Part shown: positions 7,779 to 16,462 of the stretch, piece by piece
Layout of the letters: the number at the start of each line of letters is the position of its first letter
Position numbering within the stretch: position 1 is the first letter of the stretch
Source: Methanolinea sp.
GTDB taxonomy: Archaea > Halobacteriota > Methanomicrobia > Methanomicrobiales > Methanospirillaceae
DNA length: 33,918 nucleotides
Assembly (NCBI GenBank): GCA_018263335.1
Contig: JADFCY010000021.1
Location: forward strand, 1-33,918
Direction of reading: 5' to 3'
Position numbers and translations under genes: made by a program
The notes under the pieces: generated by a model
Told to the model about the DNA's origin: nothing
Databases searched by the model: none
What the model saw: the letters and a program-made list of their open reading frames with translations, nothing else

Positions 7779-8485
7779 TCAGCCGCCTCCATGGCTTCCC
7801 GCAGGTGGAGTCTCCCGCTGTAGAGGGCAGATCCAAGTACCACGCCAGAAGACCCGAGCTGCCTGAGGACCCTGATGTCCTCTACGGTGGTGATACCGCC
7901 CGCAACCGTGACGGGGAGCCGGGTGTGGCGCAGCAACCGCGCAACGGGTTCCGGGTCAATGCCGGACTGGAGCCCTTCAACGTCCACGTTGGTAAAGAGG
8001 AGTGCGCCTGCACCCATATCCTCAAATCGTTCTGCCCATACAAGATAGTCACCCCCGCTCTTCTGCCACCCCTCGATGGTGATCTCGCCGCCTCGTGCAT
8101 CGACGCCCGCCATGATCCGGGAGCTGCCGAATTCATCACTCAACCGTTTCAGGACAGGGGGGTCCCTGGTCGCAAGTGTCCCGAGGATTATCCGCTCTAC
8201 ACCTGTCTCAAGCCATGCGGATGCATCTTCATATGATCGGATGCCTCCCCCAAGTTGGACTTCGATGCCAGTCTCCTGCACGATCTCCCTGATCTTCTGG
8301 GCGTTCGACGACGAGTCTCCAAACGCCCCGTCAAGGTTCACGACATGCAGGCATCTCGCACCGAGATCCAGCCAGCGCCGTGCACAGTCCAGAGGGTCGC
8401 CAAAAACCGTTGCCGAGTCCCTCTTTCCCTGAACCAGCTGGACGCACTCTCCCTTCAGAATATCCACAGCGGGAAATACGCGCAT
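7775..8485 (-). CDS. hisA: ProFAR isomerase (phosphoribosylformimino-AICAR-P isomerase)
   Basis: The 236-residue TIM barrel catalyses the Amadori rearrangement of ProFAR to PRFAR in histidine synthesis. [18 protein letters not shown] contains the N-terminal catalytic aspartate, and [15 protein letters not shown] contains the phosphate/active-site region. [11 protein letters not shown] and [11 protein letters not shown] are the C-terminal phosphate-binding loops. It starts 1 bp after the hisG stop and overlaps hisB by 4 bp. Length is normal. Confidence 0.97.
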   Translation of the reverse strand: MRVFPAVDILKGECVQLVQGKRDSATVFGDPLDCARRWLDLGARCLHVVNLDGAFGDSSSNAQKIREIVQETGIEVQLGGGIRSYEDASAWLETGVERIILGTLATRDPPVLKRLSDEFGSSRIMAGVDARGGEITIEGWQKSGGDYLVWAERFEDMGAGALLFTNVDVEGLQSGIDPEPVARLLRHTRLPVTVAGGITTVEDIRVLRQLGSSGVVLGSALYSGRLHLREAMEAAE

Positions 8486-8486
8486 G

Positions 8487-9404
8487 TCAGGGGATCATCC
8501 GTGCGATGGGCATGACCAGGATATCCCGCGCCCCAGACCTCTTGAGGAGGTGTATCAACTGGTAAACCCTCTCTTCGTCAACGACTGCGTGAATGGCGAC
8601 CATGTCCTGCCTTGAAGCGACCTCCATCACCGTGGGCCCTGAAAGACCGGGGAGGACAGAGGTTACCTTATCGACACAGGCACGCCTCGCGTTCATCATC
8701 AGGTAGCACTGCCCCCTCGCCCTGATCACGCTCTCGAGTGCAAGGACGATCTCCTCAATCTTTGTGCCTTTCGAGGCGAGGGATCCGCGATTCGCAATCA
8801 ACATGGTGGTCGTCTGAAGGACCGTATCAAGGACCCTGAGGCGGTTCGAACGGAGCGTGTTCCCCGAGCTCGAGAGATCGATGATCGCTTCGGCAATGCC
8901 GAGGTACGGTGTAGCCTCGCATGCCCCGCCGACCGGCACGAGTGTGACGTGGATCCCCATCTCCTGGAAATATCGCCTTGATATGACAGGAAACTCGGTT
9001 GCCACCCTTGCCCCCTCAAGGTCTCCTGGAGATGAGAACCCGGCATCTTCCCTGACGGCAAGGACGAGTGATGCGGATCCGATCTTCAGGTCAAGGAGCT
9101 CGGATACATCGGACTCGCGCTCGAGAACCATGTCATGGCCTGTGATCCCCAGATCTGCCGCACCGTTGGCCACGTATTCCGGGATATCCACGGGCCTTGC
9201 GAAGAGGATCTCCACGTGGGGGTCGGGGGTGCGGGAGACAAGGCGACGTTCTCCGATATCAAGGAGGTGGAGCCCGCTCTTCTCCATCAAATCGTTGACC
9301 GGCCCCGAAATCCGCCCCTTGTTGGGAATGGCCAGGCGTACAGCCTGGGCCCCTGGAGTCGCGTCAGGACTCTTTTTTTTATCAGAACGTCTTGATCTCG
9401 CCAC
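8487..9404 (-). CDS. hisG: ATP phosphoribosyltransferase, long form
   Basis: This enzyme makes phosphoribosyl-ATP, the first and feedback-regulated step of histidine synthesis. The catalytic region opens with VRLAIPNKGRISGPV and includes DLGITGHDMV; the PRPP/phosphate loop is IDLSSSGNTLRSN. The final ~75 residues (from about GQCYLMMNARRA) form the ACT-like HisG_C regulatory domain, so this is the long form that does not need HisZ. The start is uncertain: no ATG, GTG or TTG lies between the mat stop codon and the conserved RLAIPNKG. The nearest in-frame candidate is GTG 9404, inside the end of mat, giving 305 residues with about 26 extra N-terminal residues. Longer in-frame starts reach 9482. 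Confidence 0.9.
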   Translation of the reverse strand: MARSRRSDKKKSPDATPGAQAVRLAIPNKGRISGPVNDLMEKSGLHLLDIGERRLVSRTPDPHVEILFARPVDIPEYVANGAADLGITGHDMVLERESDVSELLDLKIGSASLVLAVREDAGFSSPGDLEGARVATEFPVISRRYFQEMGIHVTLVPVGGACEATPYLGIAEAIIDLSSSGNTLRSNRLRVLDTVLQTTTMLIANRGSLASKGTKIEEIVLALESVIRARGQCYLMMNARRACVDKVTSVLPGLSGPTVMEVASRQDMVAIHAVVDEERVYQLIHLLKRSGARDILVMPIARMIP

Positions 9405-10584
9405 GGATGATCTTCTCGGTGATACAGGTGATCCCTGCCAGCCCGTTGTCAATGATTGCCTCGATGTCAGGGCTGAGTGCACTTACCTCGACGCCTTGCG
9501 CAGGGAGAACCTGCACGCTCGCAACGAGGGGCTGATCGATCGGTTTTCCGATCTGGGAGAGGAGGCGGATGTAGATCTCCTCGATACCGTCGACTTTTGC
9601 CACGCACTCCTGTGCGAGCTGCGTGGAGATGACGTTGTAGATCTTTCCGATGTGGTTGATAGGGTTCTTCCCGCTTGTTGCTTCCATGCTCATCGGGCGG
9701 TTCGGGGTGATGAGGCCATTGCAGCGGTTCCCCCGTCCCACTGAACCGTCATCGCCCATCTCTGCGGATGTCCCGGTAACCGTCAGGAAGACGCTCCCCG
9801 TGTCAATATCGTCAGCGGTATTGATGGCGGCTACCACCTTCCTCCCGGTGTGCTGGCGCGCCACTTTCAGGACATGCTCCCTCAGGAGTTCCTTGTACTC
9901 AAGATACTCGGGGAGGCCGGAACAGTAGCGATCCACCATGGCGCAGCCGAGAGTGAGGGTGATGGTGTCACCGTCCCGGAGCCCCATGATCTTGATGTCC
10001 TGCCCCACCACAGGGTGCCGGGGCCTCAGGGTGTGGTCGATGTAATCGGACACTGCCTTGACGATCGTCTCGGTCTCGGAGAATGGAGCGTGCCCCACGC
10101 CAAACGAGGTGTCATTGGCGCGTGGCGGGGTGTTCTGGCATGGCTTGAAGACGTCACGGAGGTCCGTTGAGCCCGTCCCCAGCCTACAGTCGACGATGAT
10201 ATCGCGCTCCATGTTGAGATTGGTCAGGGTATCCCGAAGGTAAGCCCGGGCGGCCTCAACGGCGATTGCGTCGGTGGGGATGTTGATCCCGTCAAACTGC
10301 TTGGTTGCCCTGCCGTCGATCAGCATGTAGATGGGCCGGATGACCTTCCCGCCCCCGTACTTTGGCTGGGACTCGCCGGCGACGATCTCCCCCTGGTCGG
10401 TATTATGGTGCAGGATTGCCCCGCATTCCTCAAGGTATGCTTTTGAGAGAGCCCTGCTGATGGATTCTGCAATCCCGTCGGCAAGGCTGTCAGGGTGGCC
10501 TATGCATTTACGCTCAACGAGTTCGATCTCCTGGCGTTCCAGCGGGATCTGGTGCAGTGCTTCGATCTTTATATTTCTTTTCAA
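9382..10584 (-). CDS. mat: Archaeal S-adenosylmethionine synthetase
   Basis: The enzyme makes SAM from methionine and ATP and belongs to the archaeal AdoMet synthetase family, which is divergent from bacterial MetK. IGHPDSLADGIAE, NTDQGEIVAGES and GGGKVIRPIYMLIDGRA are diagnostic. I start at TTG 10584, preceded by GAGGGA at 5-6 nt. That gives 400 residues, the family length, beginning LKRNIKIEALHQIP; the open frame continues to an ATG at 10671 but that extension is not family-like. The 3' end overlaps the likely hisG start, so it leads the histidine genes in a probable operon. A TATA-like box lies at 10615-10625. Confidence 0.95.
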   Translation of the reverse strand: MKRNIKIEALHQIPLERQEIELVERKCIGHPDSLADGIAESISRALSKAYLEECGAILHHNTDQGEIVAGESQPKYGGGKVIRPIYMLIDGRATKQFDGINIPTDAIAVEAARAYLRDTLTNLNMERDIIVDCRLGTGSTDLRDVFKPCQNTPPRANDTSFGVGHAPFSETETIVKAVSDYIDHTLRPRHPVVGQDIKIMGLRDGDTITLTLGCAMVDRYCSGLPEYLEYKELLREHVLKVARQHTGRKVVAAINTADDIDTGSVFLTVTGTSAEMGDDGSVGRGNRCNGLITPNRPMSMEATSGKNPINHIGKIYNVISTQLAQECVAKVDGIEEIYIRLLSQIGKPIDQPLVASVQVLPAQGVEVSALSPDIEAIIDNGLAGITCITEKIIRGEIKTF

Positions 10585-10614
10585 TGAAATCCCTCGATCA
10601 CCGGACGCGTAATC

Positions 10615-10625
10615 ATTAATAAAAC
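10615..10625 (-). promoter_or_regulatory. Probable TATA box of the mat-hisGAB unit
   Basis: On the minus strand the sequence is GTTTTATTAAT, centred about 35 bp before the TTG start of mat. The rest of 10626-10810 holds no gene I can support. Confidence 0.4.
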
Positions 10626-10810
10626 GATGGGAAATAACATAATCATTCCTTTTGAGTTTCGGCCCCTCCATCCGGAATTCTTTTGGGGAACCGAAATGTT
10701 CGTTCGCGCAAACTGCCGAAAAGAAGCGTGCTCATCTCCTGGCCACACTGATCGGGCATCGCCTCCATCATGGATTCCTGCCTCCGCAAGGCCGGGGAAA
10801 CATTCGCTTT

Positions 10811-10820
10811 AAAAAAAAAA
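10811..10820 (-). terminator. T-tract terminator after the zinc-ribbon gene
   Basis: A run of ten A on the plus strand is T10 on the minus strand. It lies about 60 nt downstream of the stop codon of the minus-strand zinc-ribbon gene. Poly-T runs are the usual archaeal intrinsic termination signal. No strong hairpin precedes it. Confidence 0.55.
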
Positions 10821-10879
10821 GACCTCCGTTTCATGTATTGAACTCTCCAGGTCAGCGTGGAAGATGAGAAGGGGGATTT

Positions 10880-11740
10880 CTATTTCCTTCGGAAGAGCCA
10901 TCCCAGCATCTTCTTCTTCTCCTTCTCCTTGGTCAACGCGCCCGGCGATTCCTCGACACTCATTTTTTGCTGGACAGGCACGTGCGGCGTCCCGTGGGTT
11001 TGTGCCTGGTGCATTCGCGTCCCGCAATACGGGCAGAAATTCGCATTCGGCGGCAGGCGGTGCCCACAGTGGAAGCAGAACTGTATCTGGGTGATTGAAG
11101 CACCCTCCCCAGGAAAGGCTCTTGCCGGAGGCTCGGGTTCTCTTTGCCGAAAAGGAGGTGAGACGCCCCCACTCCTCTCATCCCTCGTCTGCGTGGCGGT
11201 TTGCGCGGGCATGGGGGGGAAGGGCTCCACGGTGGTCTTTTCAGGGTACACAATCGTCTCAGAGAGTGCCCTGGCCTCGGCCGATATGGGGATGGGAGGG
11301 GGAGAAGACACCCCCGGGGATGAGATGTCTCCCTGTTTTTGCCGGACCTTCCCATGCCGTATCAGGTGCATCCACTCTTCAGCCTGGGGAAGGCGGTCTG
11401 CGCCAGTATGCACGAATGTCATCTTCATCGTGCGGAGATCGTCTTCGGATGTACGGATGGAGAGGACAAGGATTGGCTCCTGGGCCGGGGAATGTTCAAG
11501 GTACGTATCCACGACTGACCCGATTGGGATCTCTTTTGCAGTGACTCCAGGGGTCTTTTCGGCCTGATCAGTGAGAAAGAGCCGCGTGTCTGTGAGATAG
11601 GCATCGAACCTGAACTTCTTTATCTGGATATCAGGGGTATAGATGAGAAGTTCTTCACCGGGCCTCAGGTACCTTTCAGGGCCCTGGGACTCCTCCTCTC
11701 CGGTCATGGGATCGTAGCCGGGATATGAGTGATCGGTCAT
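10880..11740 (-). CDS. Uncharacterised PH-like domain plus zinc-ribbon protein
   Basis: I do not recognise this 286-residue protein as a named gene. The N-terminal part (about residues 25-130) reads as a small beta-rich domain like bacterial PH/GRAM-type domains: LRPGEELLIYTPDI, DAYLTDTRLFLTD, EIPIGSVVDTYLE, a strand with ILVLSIRT, and a closing helix EEWMHLIRHG. A proline-rich, probably disordered linker follows (about 140-215). A zinc ribbon has Cys222, Cys225, Cys236 and Cys239 (CFHCGHRLPP...FCPYCG). The C-terminus is lysine-rich and ends KKKMLGWLFRRK. No transmembrane segment is present. The start has GGAGG 4 nt upstream. It is a single gene downstream of sucD on the same strand with its own T-tract terminator. 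Confidence 0.8.
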   Translation of the reverse strand: MTDHSYPGYDPMTGEEESQGPERYLRPGEELLIYTPDIQIKKFRFDAYLTDTRLFLTDQAEKTPGVTAKEIPIGSVVDTYLEHSPAQEPILVLSIRTSEDDLRTMKMTFVHTGADRLPQAEEWMHLIRHGKVRQKQGDISSPGVSSPPPIPISAEARALSETIVYPEKTTVEPFPPMPAQTATQTRDERSGGVSPPFRQREPEPPARAFPGEGASITQIQFCFHCGHRLPPNANFCPYCGTRMHQAQTHGTPHVPVQQKMSVEESPGALTKEKEKKKMLGWLFRRK

Positions 11741-11826
11741 CGTTCCTCCGAAAGAGAGCTATTAGTGAGATACTCCGTGATGGGTTAAATGGTTTCCAGG
11801 TGATATGCCGTAAAATTCAGGATGCA

Positions 11827-12693
11827 TCAGAGGATCTCCCGGATGAGGCGCGGGACTTCAGAAGGCCGGGAGGCCACAGGTACACCCATATCCCGAAGCC
11901 TTGCGATCTTCGAGCGTGCGTCTCCCTCGCCACCCTCGATGATCGCTCCCGCGTGCCCCATCCGCTTCTCGGGGGGTGCGGAGATCCCTGCGATGTATGC
12001 GGCAATGGGCAGGTCGGTGGCCCTTGCGCCTTCCTCCTCAAGCGATCCTCCCACCTCGCCAAGTATCACCACCGCCTTTGTCTGGTCGTCCTCTTCGAAA
12101 CGTCGGAGGACGTCCCGGAATGTCTGGCCAATCACCGGGTCTCCCCCGATACCGACGATGGTGCTCTGCCCAAGACCCGCCCTCGTGAGCTGATCCACGA
12201 TCTCATAAGTGAGCGTGCCGCTCCTTGAGATAACCCCTATATGCCCGCGCGAAGAGAGGTGGACAGGCATGATGCCCATCTTGATCTCTCCCGGCGAGAG
12301 GAGTCCCGGGCAATTTGGGCCGATCACGTCGCAGCCATGAATTCTTGCATACGAGATTGCCCTCATTGTGTCGTGCACCGGGATGTGCTCGGTGATTGCA
12401 ACAACGAGAGAGAGTCCGGCGCTTGCAGCCTCCATGATGGAGTCTCCAGCGGCAAAACCCGGGACAAAGAGGACGCTTGCGCTTGCATCGTGCTTCTTTA
12501 ACGCGTCCCGGATGCTGTTGTAGACCGGGACTCCCGCGACCTCCTGGCCCGCTTTTCCAGGCGTCACCCCGGCAACCACTCCCACTCCGCCTACCTTCCG
12601 GGCATATTCGTTCATCAGCGCGATGTGGAAAGCCCCCTGTTTGCCGGTCGCGCCAGTGACGATCACGCCCGTGCTCCTGTCTCCGTAGATCAC
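11827..12693 (-). CDS. sucD: Succinate-CoA ligase, alpha subunit
   Basis: The 288-residue subunit carries the CoA-binding Rossmann domain (VTGATGKQGAFH near residue 13) and the active-site phosphohistidine in MGHAGAIIEGGEG. With SucC it interconverts succinate and succinyl-CoA; in methanogens the direction is usually biosynthetic, making succinyl-CoA for 2-oxoglutarate synthesis. Translation begins at a GTG that overlaps the sucC stop (GTGA, 4 bp). It is the last gene of the eight-gene fum-kor-suc operon. Length is normal. Confidence 0.97.
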   Translation of the reverse strand: MIYGDRSTGVIVTGATGKQGAFHIALMNEYARKVGGVGVVAGVTPGKAGQEVAGVPVYNSIRDALKKHDASASVLFVPGFAAGDSIMEAASAGLSLVVAITEHIPVHDTMRAISYARIHGCDVIGPNCPGLLSPGEIKMGIMPVHLSSRGHIGVISRSGTLTYEIVDQLTRAGLGQSTIVGIGGDPVIGQTFRDVLRRFEEDDQTKAVVILGEVGGSLEEEGARATDLPIAAYIAGISAPPEKRMGHAGAIIEGGEGDARSKIARLRDMGVPVASRPSEVPRLIREIL

Positions 12694-13775
12694 TTCACCG
12701 CCTCCACTGCCGCTTTCACTGCCTGCTCCATGCTCTCCATCATGCGGTACCCGCTCCCGTCGAGGATCTGCCGGCCCTCCGCCTCGTTTGTCCCGGCCAG
12801 CCTTACGATTACGGGCTGTTCAACCCCCGCACTGATGATCCCCCGTGCAACCTCGTCACACCTGGTGATCCCCCCGAGGAGGTTGACGACGATCACCTTC
12901 ACTGACGGGTCGGCGGCAACAAGCTTCACTGCATGCATCACCCGCTCCTGGTCCGCTCCTCCACCGACATCGAGGAAGTTCGCGGCCTTTCCATCGTAGT
13001 ACTCGATAAGGTCAAGAGTGGCCATAGTGAGACCGGCGCCGTTGCCGATCACCCCGATATCCCCCTTCAGTTCAACGTAGGAGAAGCCGTGCTTCTCGGC
13101 TTCCCGTTCCCTCTCGGTGAGGTCCCGGTTCAGGGTGATACCCTGGCGGGAAAGGGCGTTGTCATCGATGATCAGTTTTGCATCCGCGGCAAAGATGCCA
13201 TGGGGCGTTGCGACCAGGGGATTTATCTCTGCGAGCAGGGCGTCCTTTTCACAGAATACCCGGAAGAGCTGGTTGAGTATACTTCCGATCTCTTTATGTG
13301 ACGACCCGAGAAGGTCCCTGAGCATGAAAGGGGGGATATCCCGCATGAGGAGGGGGAGCGAGGCCTTCCGCACCGCATCAGGATTCTCCTTTGCCAGGAT
13401 CTCGATATCCACACCCCCCTGGTCAGTAAAGAGAATGAGAGCCTGTTTCGTGGAACGGTCGATGGCGATACTTGCGTAATACTCCTTCTGGATCTCGAGG
13501 TACTCCACTGCGAGCACCTCCCGGACACCCACCCCCTTGATCTCTTTTTTGAAGAGCTCCTCGAGAAGGCGCTCTCCATTCGAAGGGTTGGCCACGAGAA
13601 TGCCGCCTGATTTTCCACGCCCTCCGACTTCCACCTGTGCCTTCAGTACGAACCGGTCGCCAAGTTCCCCCATCAGGGGACCAAGTTCACCAACGGAGCG
13701 TATGAGGAATCCCTTCGGGACAGGGATCCCATGCTCCCCGAATATCTTCATGGCCTCATGCTCACGCAGTTTCAT
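12690..13775 (-). CDS. sucC: Succinate-CoA ligase, beta subunit
   Basis: The 361-residue subunit has the ATP-grasp domain (MKLREHEAMKIFGEHGIPVP at the start; KAQVEVGGRGKSGGI is the nucleotide loop). The C-terminal ligase domain includes GDIGVIGNGAGLTMATLD, FLDVGGGAD and NLLGGITRCDEVA, the flexible CoA/phosphate-handling segments. It pairs with SucD. The ATG overlaps the korC stop by 4 bp, and the sucC stop overlaps the sucD start by 4 bp, so stoichiometric translation is likely. Confidence 0.97.
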   Translation of the reverse strand: MKLREHEAMKIFGEHGIPVPKGFLIRSVGELGPLMGELGDRFVLKAQVEVGGRGKSGGILVANPSNGERLLEELFKKEIKGVGVREVLAVEYLEIQKEYYASIAIDRSTKQALILFTDQGGVDIEILAKENPDAVRKASLPLLMRDIPPFMLRDLLGSSHKEIGSILNQLFRVFCEKDALLAEINPLVATPHGIFAADAKLIIDDNALSRQGITLNRDLTEREREAEKHGFSYVELKGDIGVIGNGAGLTMATLDLIEYYDGKAANFLDVGGGADQERVMHAVKLVAADPSVKVIVVNLLGGITRCDEVARGIISAGVEQPVIVRLAGTNEAEGRQILDGSGYRMMESMEQAVKAAVEAVK

Positions 13776-14311
13776 TGTATCTTCCCCTTTTCTGCAAGTT
13801 CAAATCCAAGTTTCATCGCCTTCAGGTTCAGCGATTCGGTTCCTTTTGGCACCGAGTCAAGGATCGCTTTCTCGATGGCTTCCTCTCTCACCACTCGGGT
13901 GACCTTCACCAGCGCCCCAAGCATGATGATGTTTGCCACGATATCTCTTCCCAGGGTCTGCTTCGCCTCGCGGGTTGCCGGGATCTCAACGTACCTGCAG
14001 CCTGGCCGGGATTGCACAAGGGACGAGTCGAGGACCATCATCGCATCTTTCCTTGCGTGGACGCCATACTTCTCGTACCCCTCCTGGGACATGATCACGA
14101 AGATATCAGGGTCGGTCACCTTCGGGTAGAGGATCGGCTCGTCGTCGATGATCACGGCACTCATGGACGCCCCGCCCCGTGCTTCCGGTCCGTAAACCTG
14201 TGTCTGTACCGCGTAGTTGCCATCGTACATCACTGCGGCCCTGCCGAGGATCACTGCCGAGAGGATGATTCCCTGGCCGCCGAATCCAGAGAACCGTACT
14301 TCGTGCCTCAT
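13772..14311 (-). CDS. korC: 2-oxoglutarate:ferredoxin oxidoreductase, gamma subunit
   Basis: The 179-residue protein is the gamma domain of 2-oxoacid:ferredoxin oxidoreductases. It opens with the characteristic VRFSGFGGQGIILSAVILG and contains the QVYGPEARGGASMSAVIIDDE motif. With KorA, KorB and KorD it forms the ferredoxin-dependent enzyme that carboxylates succinyl-CoA to 2-oxoglutarate, a CO2-fixing step. It is coupled by 4-bp overlaps to korB upstream and sucC downstream. The kor rather than vor/por assignment rests mainly on the sucCD and fum neighbours. Confidence 0.93.
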   Translation of the reverse strand: MRHEVRFSGFGGQGIILSAVILGRAAVMYDGNYAVQTQVYGPEARGGASMSAVIIDDEPILYPKVTDPDIFVIMSQEGYEKYGVHARKDAMMVLDSSLVQSRPGCRYVEIPATREAKQTLGRDIVANIIMLGALVKVTRVVREEAIEKAILDSVPKGTESLNLKAMKLGFELAEKGKIQ

Positions 14312-15096
14312 CGCTTCACCCCCATGGCCGGGCGATCACGCATGACCATGTCACCGAGGAGGATCGCGTCGGGCGGGATCGGCAGTCCTTCGTCGCGGAG
14401 CCTGTGTGCCTTCTGCACCAGGATGCCGTGGGTCTTGAAATACTCGACCTGGTCCATCACCTGGCGGAACTTGTTCCGCCTGCCGTAATTGGTGGGACAC
14501 TGGACAAGAGCCTCGATGAAAGAGAAACCCGGCACTCCTAGTCCCTGATGGATCGACCGCGTCAGTTCCTTGACGTGGTACGAGGTCCACCGGGAGACAA
14601 AATTCGCCCCGGCTGCAGTGGCAAGTTCGCAGAGATCGAATGCAGGCTCCTGGGATCCATACGGGGTGGTGGTCGAGAGCGCTCCCCTCGGGGTTGTCGG
14701 GCTCCCCTGCCCGCCGGTCATCCCGTATATCTGGTTGTTCATGCAGACCACGGTGAGATCGATATTCCTCCGGCAGGAATGGATGAAGTGGTTGCCCCCG
14801 ATTGCCGCAAGGTCCCCGTCCCCCGTGAAGACGACGACGTGCAGGTCCGGGTTTGCCATCTTGATCCCTGTGGCAAATGCGAGCGCCCTTCCATGGGTGG
14901 TGTGGAGTGAATCGGTCACGATGTATCCGGGAGCACGCGAGGAGCACCCTATCCCCGAGACAAAGACCGTCTCCTCCTTTTTCCAGCCCATCCGGTCAAC
15001 CGCATTGAGCGTGCAGTTGATCACGGTCCCGTTCCCGCATCCCGCGCAATAGATGTGGGGGAGGCGGTCCGCCCGGAGCCAGTCGGAATATGTCAT
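14308..15096 (-). CDS. korB: 2-oxoglutarate:ferredoxin oxidoreductase, beta subunit
   Basis: The TPP-binding subunit shows HIYCAGCGNGTVINC near the N-terminus and the TPP/Mg motif GDGDLAAIGGNHFIHSCRR followed by NNQIYGMTGGQ. I start at ATG 15096, giving MTYSDWLRADRLPH and 262 residues. It lies 7 nt after a GGAGG ribosome site and overlaps the korA stop by 4 bp, like every other junction in the operon. An ATG at 15102 is too close to that site, and the extension to 15180 is arginine/proline-rich and not family-like. Confidence 0.95.
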   Translation of the reverse strand: MTYSDWLRADRLPHIYCAGCGNGTVINCTLNAVDRMGWKKEETVFVSGIGCSSRAPGYIVTDSLHTTHGRALAFATGIKMANPDLHVVVFTGDGDLAAIGGNHFIHSCRRNIDLTVVCMNNQIYGMTGGQGSPTTPRGALSTTTPYGSQEPAFDLCELATAAGANFVSRWTSYHVKELTRSIHQGLGVPGFSFIEALVQCPTNYGRRNKFRQVMDQVEYFKTHGILVQKAHRLRDEGLPIPPDAILLGDMVMRDRPAMGVKR

Positions 15097-16193
15097 CGCC
15101 ATGCCTCCATTGCCTTCTCGAGCTCTGCCGGTGTGTGGAGGGCTCCCCCGAACCTCGGGAGCGGGACCACGGGGATGCACGTATGCCGCTCGATCTCTCT
15201 TGCCATCTGACCGAGGTTCTGCTCCGGCACGAGGAAGACCTTCGCATCCGGGAATTCATCGAGAGCCTTTTCCGGGAACGGCCAGACCACGCGGAACCGG
15301 AGGTGGCCGATTCGCTTGTCAGGGTTGTCGTGGAGAACCTGCGCCACCGTTCTTGCGGGCGACCCGTAGGTGATGAAGACCACCTCGGCATCCGGGTTTG
15401 TGACCCGGTAATCGGCGATCTCGTGCCGGGCGGATTCTACTTTTTCGACCAGCCGCTTCACCAGGTCTTCGTGGAGGCTCGGGCTGGTGGCGCAGGGGTA
15501 GCCGCGCTCGTCGTGGGTGAGGCCCGTCACGTGGACGCCGTACCCCTTTCCGAACTGAGGGAACCCAGGGATCATGTCCTCGTCGGCGCGGAACGGGGGT
15601 GTGCCTTTCGTGAGGGGCTTTCGTTCTTCGCGAGGCACGCTGTCCGGGATCTCGATCCTCTCACGCATGTGGCCAATGATCTCGTCGGCCATGAGAAACG
15701 TAGGAACTCGGAACCGGTCCGCGAGGTTGAACGCGTGTACCGTCAGCTCGAACATCTCCTGCACGCTTGCGGGGGAGAGGGCGATGATGCTGTAGTCGCC
15801 ATGGGAACCGAACCGGCACTGGAGCATGTCAGCCTGCGCAGACATGGTGGGTTGCCCCGTGGACGGGCCTCCCCGCTGGATGTTGACCAGAACGCAGGGG
15901 GTCTCAGTCATCACCGCAAACCCGATGTTCTCCATCATCAAGGAGAAGCCTGGACCACTCGTCGCGGTCATTGCCCTCGCGCCTGTCCAGGAAGCACCGA
16001 TCACCGATGCAATCCCGGCAATCTCATCCTCCATCTGGATAAAAACCCCCCCGATCTTGGGGAGCTTTGCTGCCATGTGCTCGGCAACCTCGGTCGACGG
16101 CGTGATGGGGTAGCCTCCGAAGAAACGGCACCCCGCGGCAAGCGCACCCTCCGCACAGGCCGTGTTGCCCTGCATGAAGTCAATTCGCGTCAA
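15093..16193 (-). CDS. korA: 2-oxoglutarate:ferredoxin oxidoreductase, alpha subunit
   Basis: The 366-residue alpha subunit begins TRIDFMQGNTACAEGALAAG and continues with FFGGYPITPSTEVAEHMA. Both are typical of the POR/KOR alpha N-terminal domain that binds the oxoacid and completes the TPP site. TSGPGFSLMMENIGFA is the conserved central segment, and the C-terminal domain II follows after about residue 250. It appears to start with TTG 16193, which overlaps the korD stop (TTGA, 4 bp) and follows an AAGGTGG ribosome site at about 9 nt; the next ATG (16175) would cut into the conserved start. Confidence 0.95.
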   Translation of the reverse strand: MTRIDFMQGNTACAEGALAAGCRFFGGYPITPSTEVAEHMAAKLPKIGGVFIQMEDEIAGIASVIGASWTGARAMTATSGPGFSLMMENIGFAVMTETPCVLVNIQRGGPSTGQPTMSAQADMLQCRFGSHGDYSIIALSPASVQEMFELTVHAFNLADRFRVPTFLMADEIIGHMRERIEIPDSVPREERKPLTKGTPPFRADEDMIPGFPQFGKGYGVHVTGLTHDERGYPCATSPSLHEDLVKRLVEKVESARHEIADYRVTNPDAEVVFITYGSPARTVAQVLHDNPDKRIGHLRFRVVWPFPEKALDEFPDAKVFLVPEQNLGQMAREIERHTCIPVVPLPRFGGALHTPAELEKAMEAWR

Positions 16194-16462
16194 AACTCGA
16201 TCGCCACCTTCTGGGCCTCGCCTGGCTTCTCCTCAACCCATGAGATCGCCTGGTCAGGGCAGATCATCTGGCACATCCCGCAGAGTGTCCGGCCGTAAAG
16301 CGCCTGCAGGCGGCAGTTCGCGCAGCGTTCTGGCCTGTCCAGTACGGGGACTACGATACCGCGGGCATTCGGCTGCTTCCCGGCAGAAAAAATCCGGTAC
16401 GGGCACACGAGGGTGCAGAGGTTGCACCCCTTGCACCTCCGTTCATCGATCACGAGTCTCAT
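16190..16462 (-). CDS. korD: 2-oxoglutarate:ferredoxin oxidoreductase, ferredoxin-like delta subunit
   Basis: The 90-residue iron-sulfur protein should pass electrons between ferredoxin and the KorABC core. The first cluster motif is standard: Cys10-x2-Cys13-x2-Cys16-x3-Cys20-Pro. The second is atypical: Cys47-x2-Cys50, a 10-residue insert, then Cys61-x2-Cys64-x3-Cys68-Pro, giving five cysteines where four are usual. It may still bind a 4Fe-4S cluster using Cys50 or Cys47 with the last three. It overlaps fumB and korA by 4 bp each. Assignment is by context plus ferredoxin motifs. Confidence 0.9.
   Translation of the reverse strand: MRLVIDERRCKGCNLCTLVCPYRIFSAGKQPNARGIVVPVLDRPERCANCRLQALYGRTLCGMCQMICPDQAISWVEEKPGEAQKVAIEF

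Noticed and set aside
15090-16298. A 402-codon open frame on the plus strand opposite korA and korD
   Set aside because: The translation is arginine/histidine-rich and has no recognisable family; it mirrors well-conserved korA and korD and is a product of high GC on the opposite strand.
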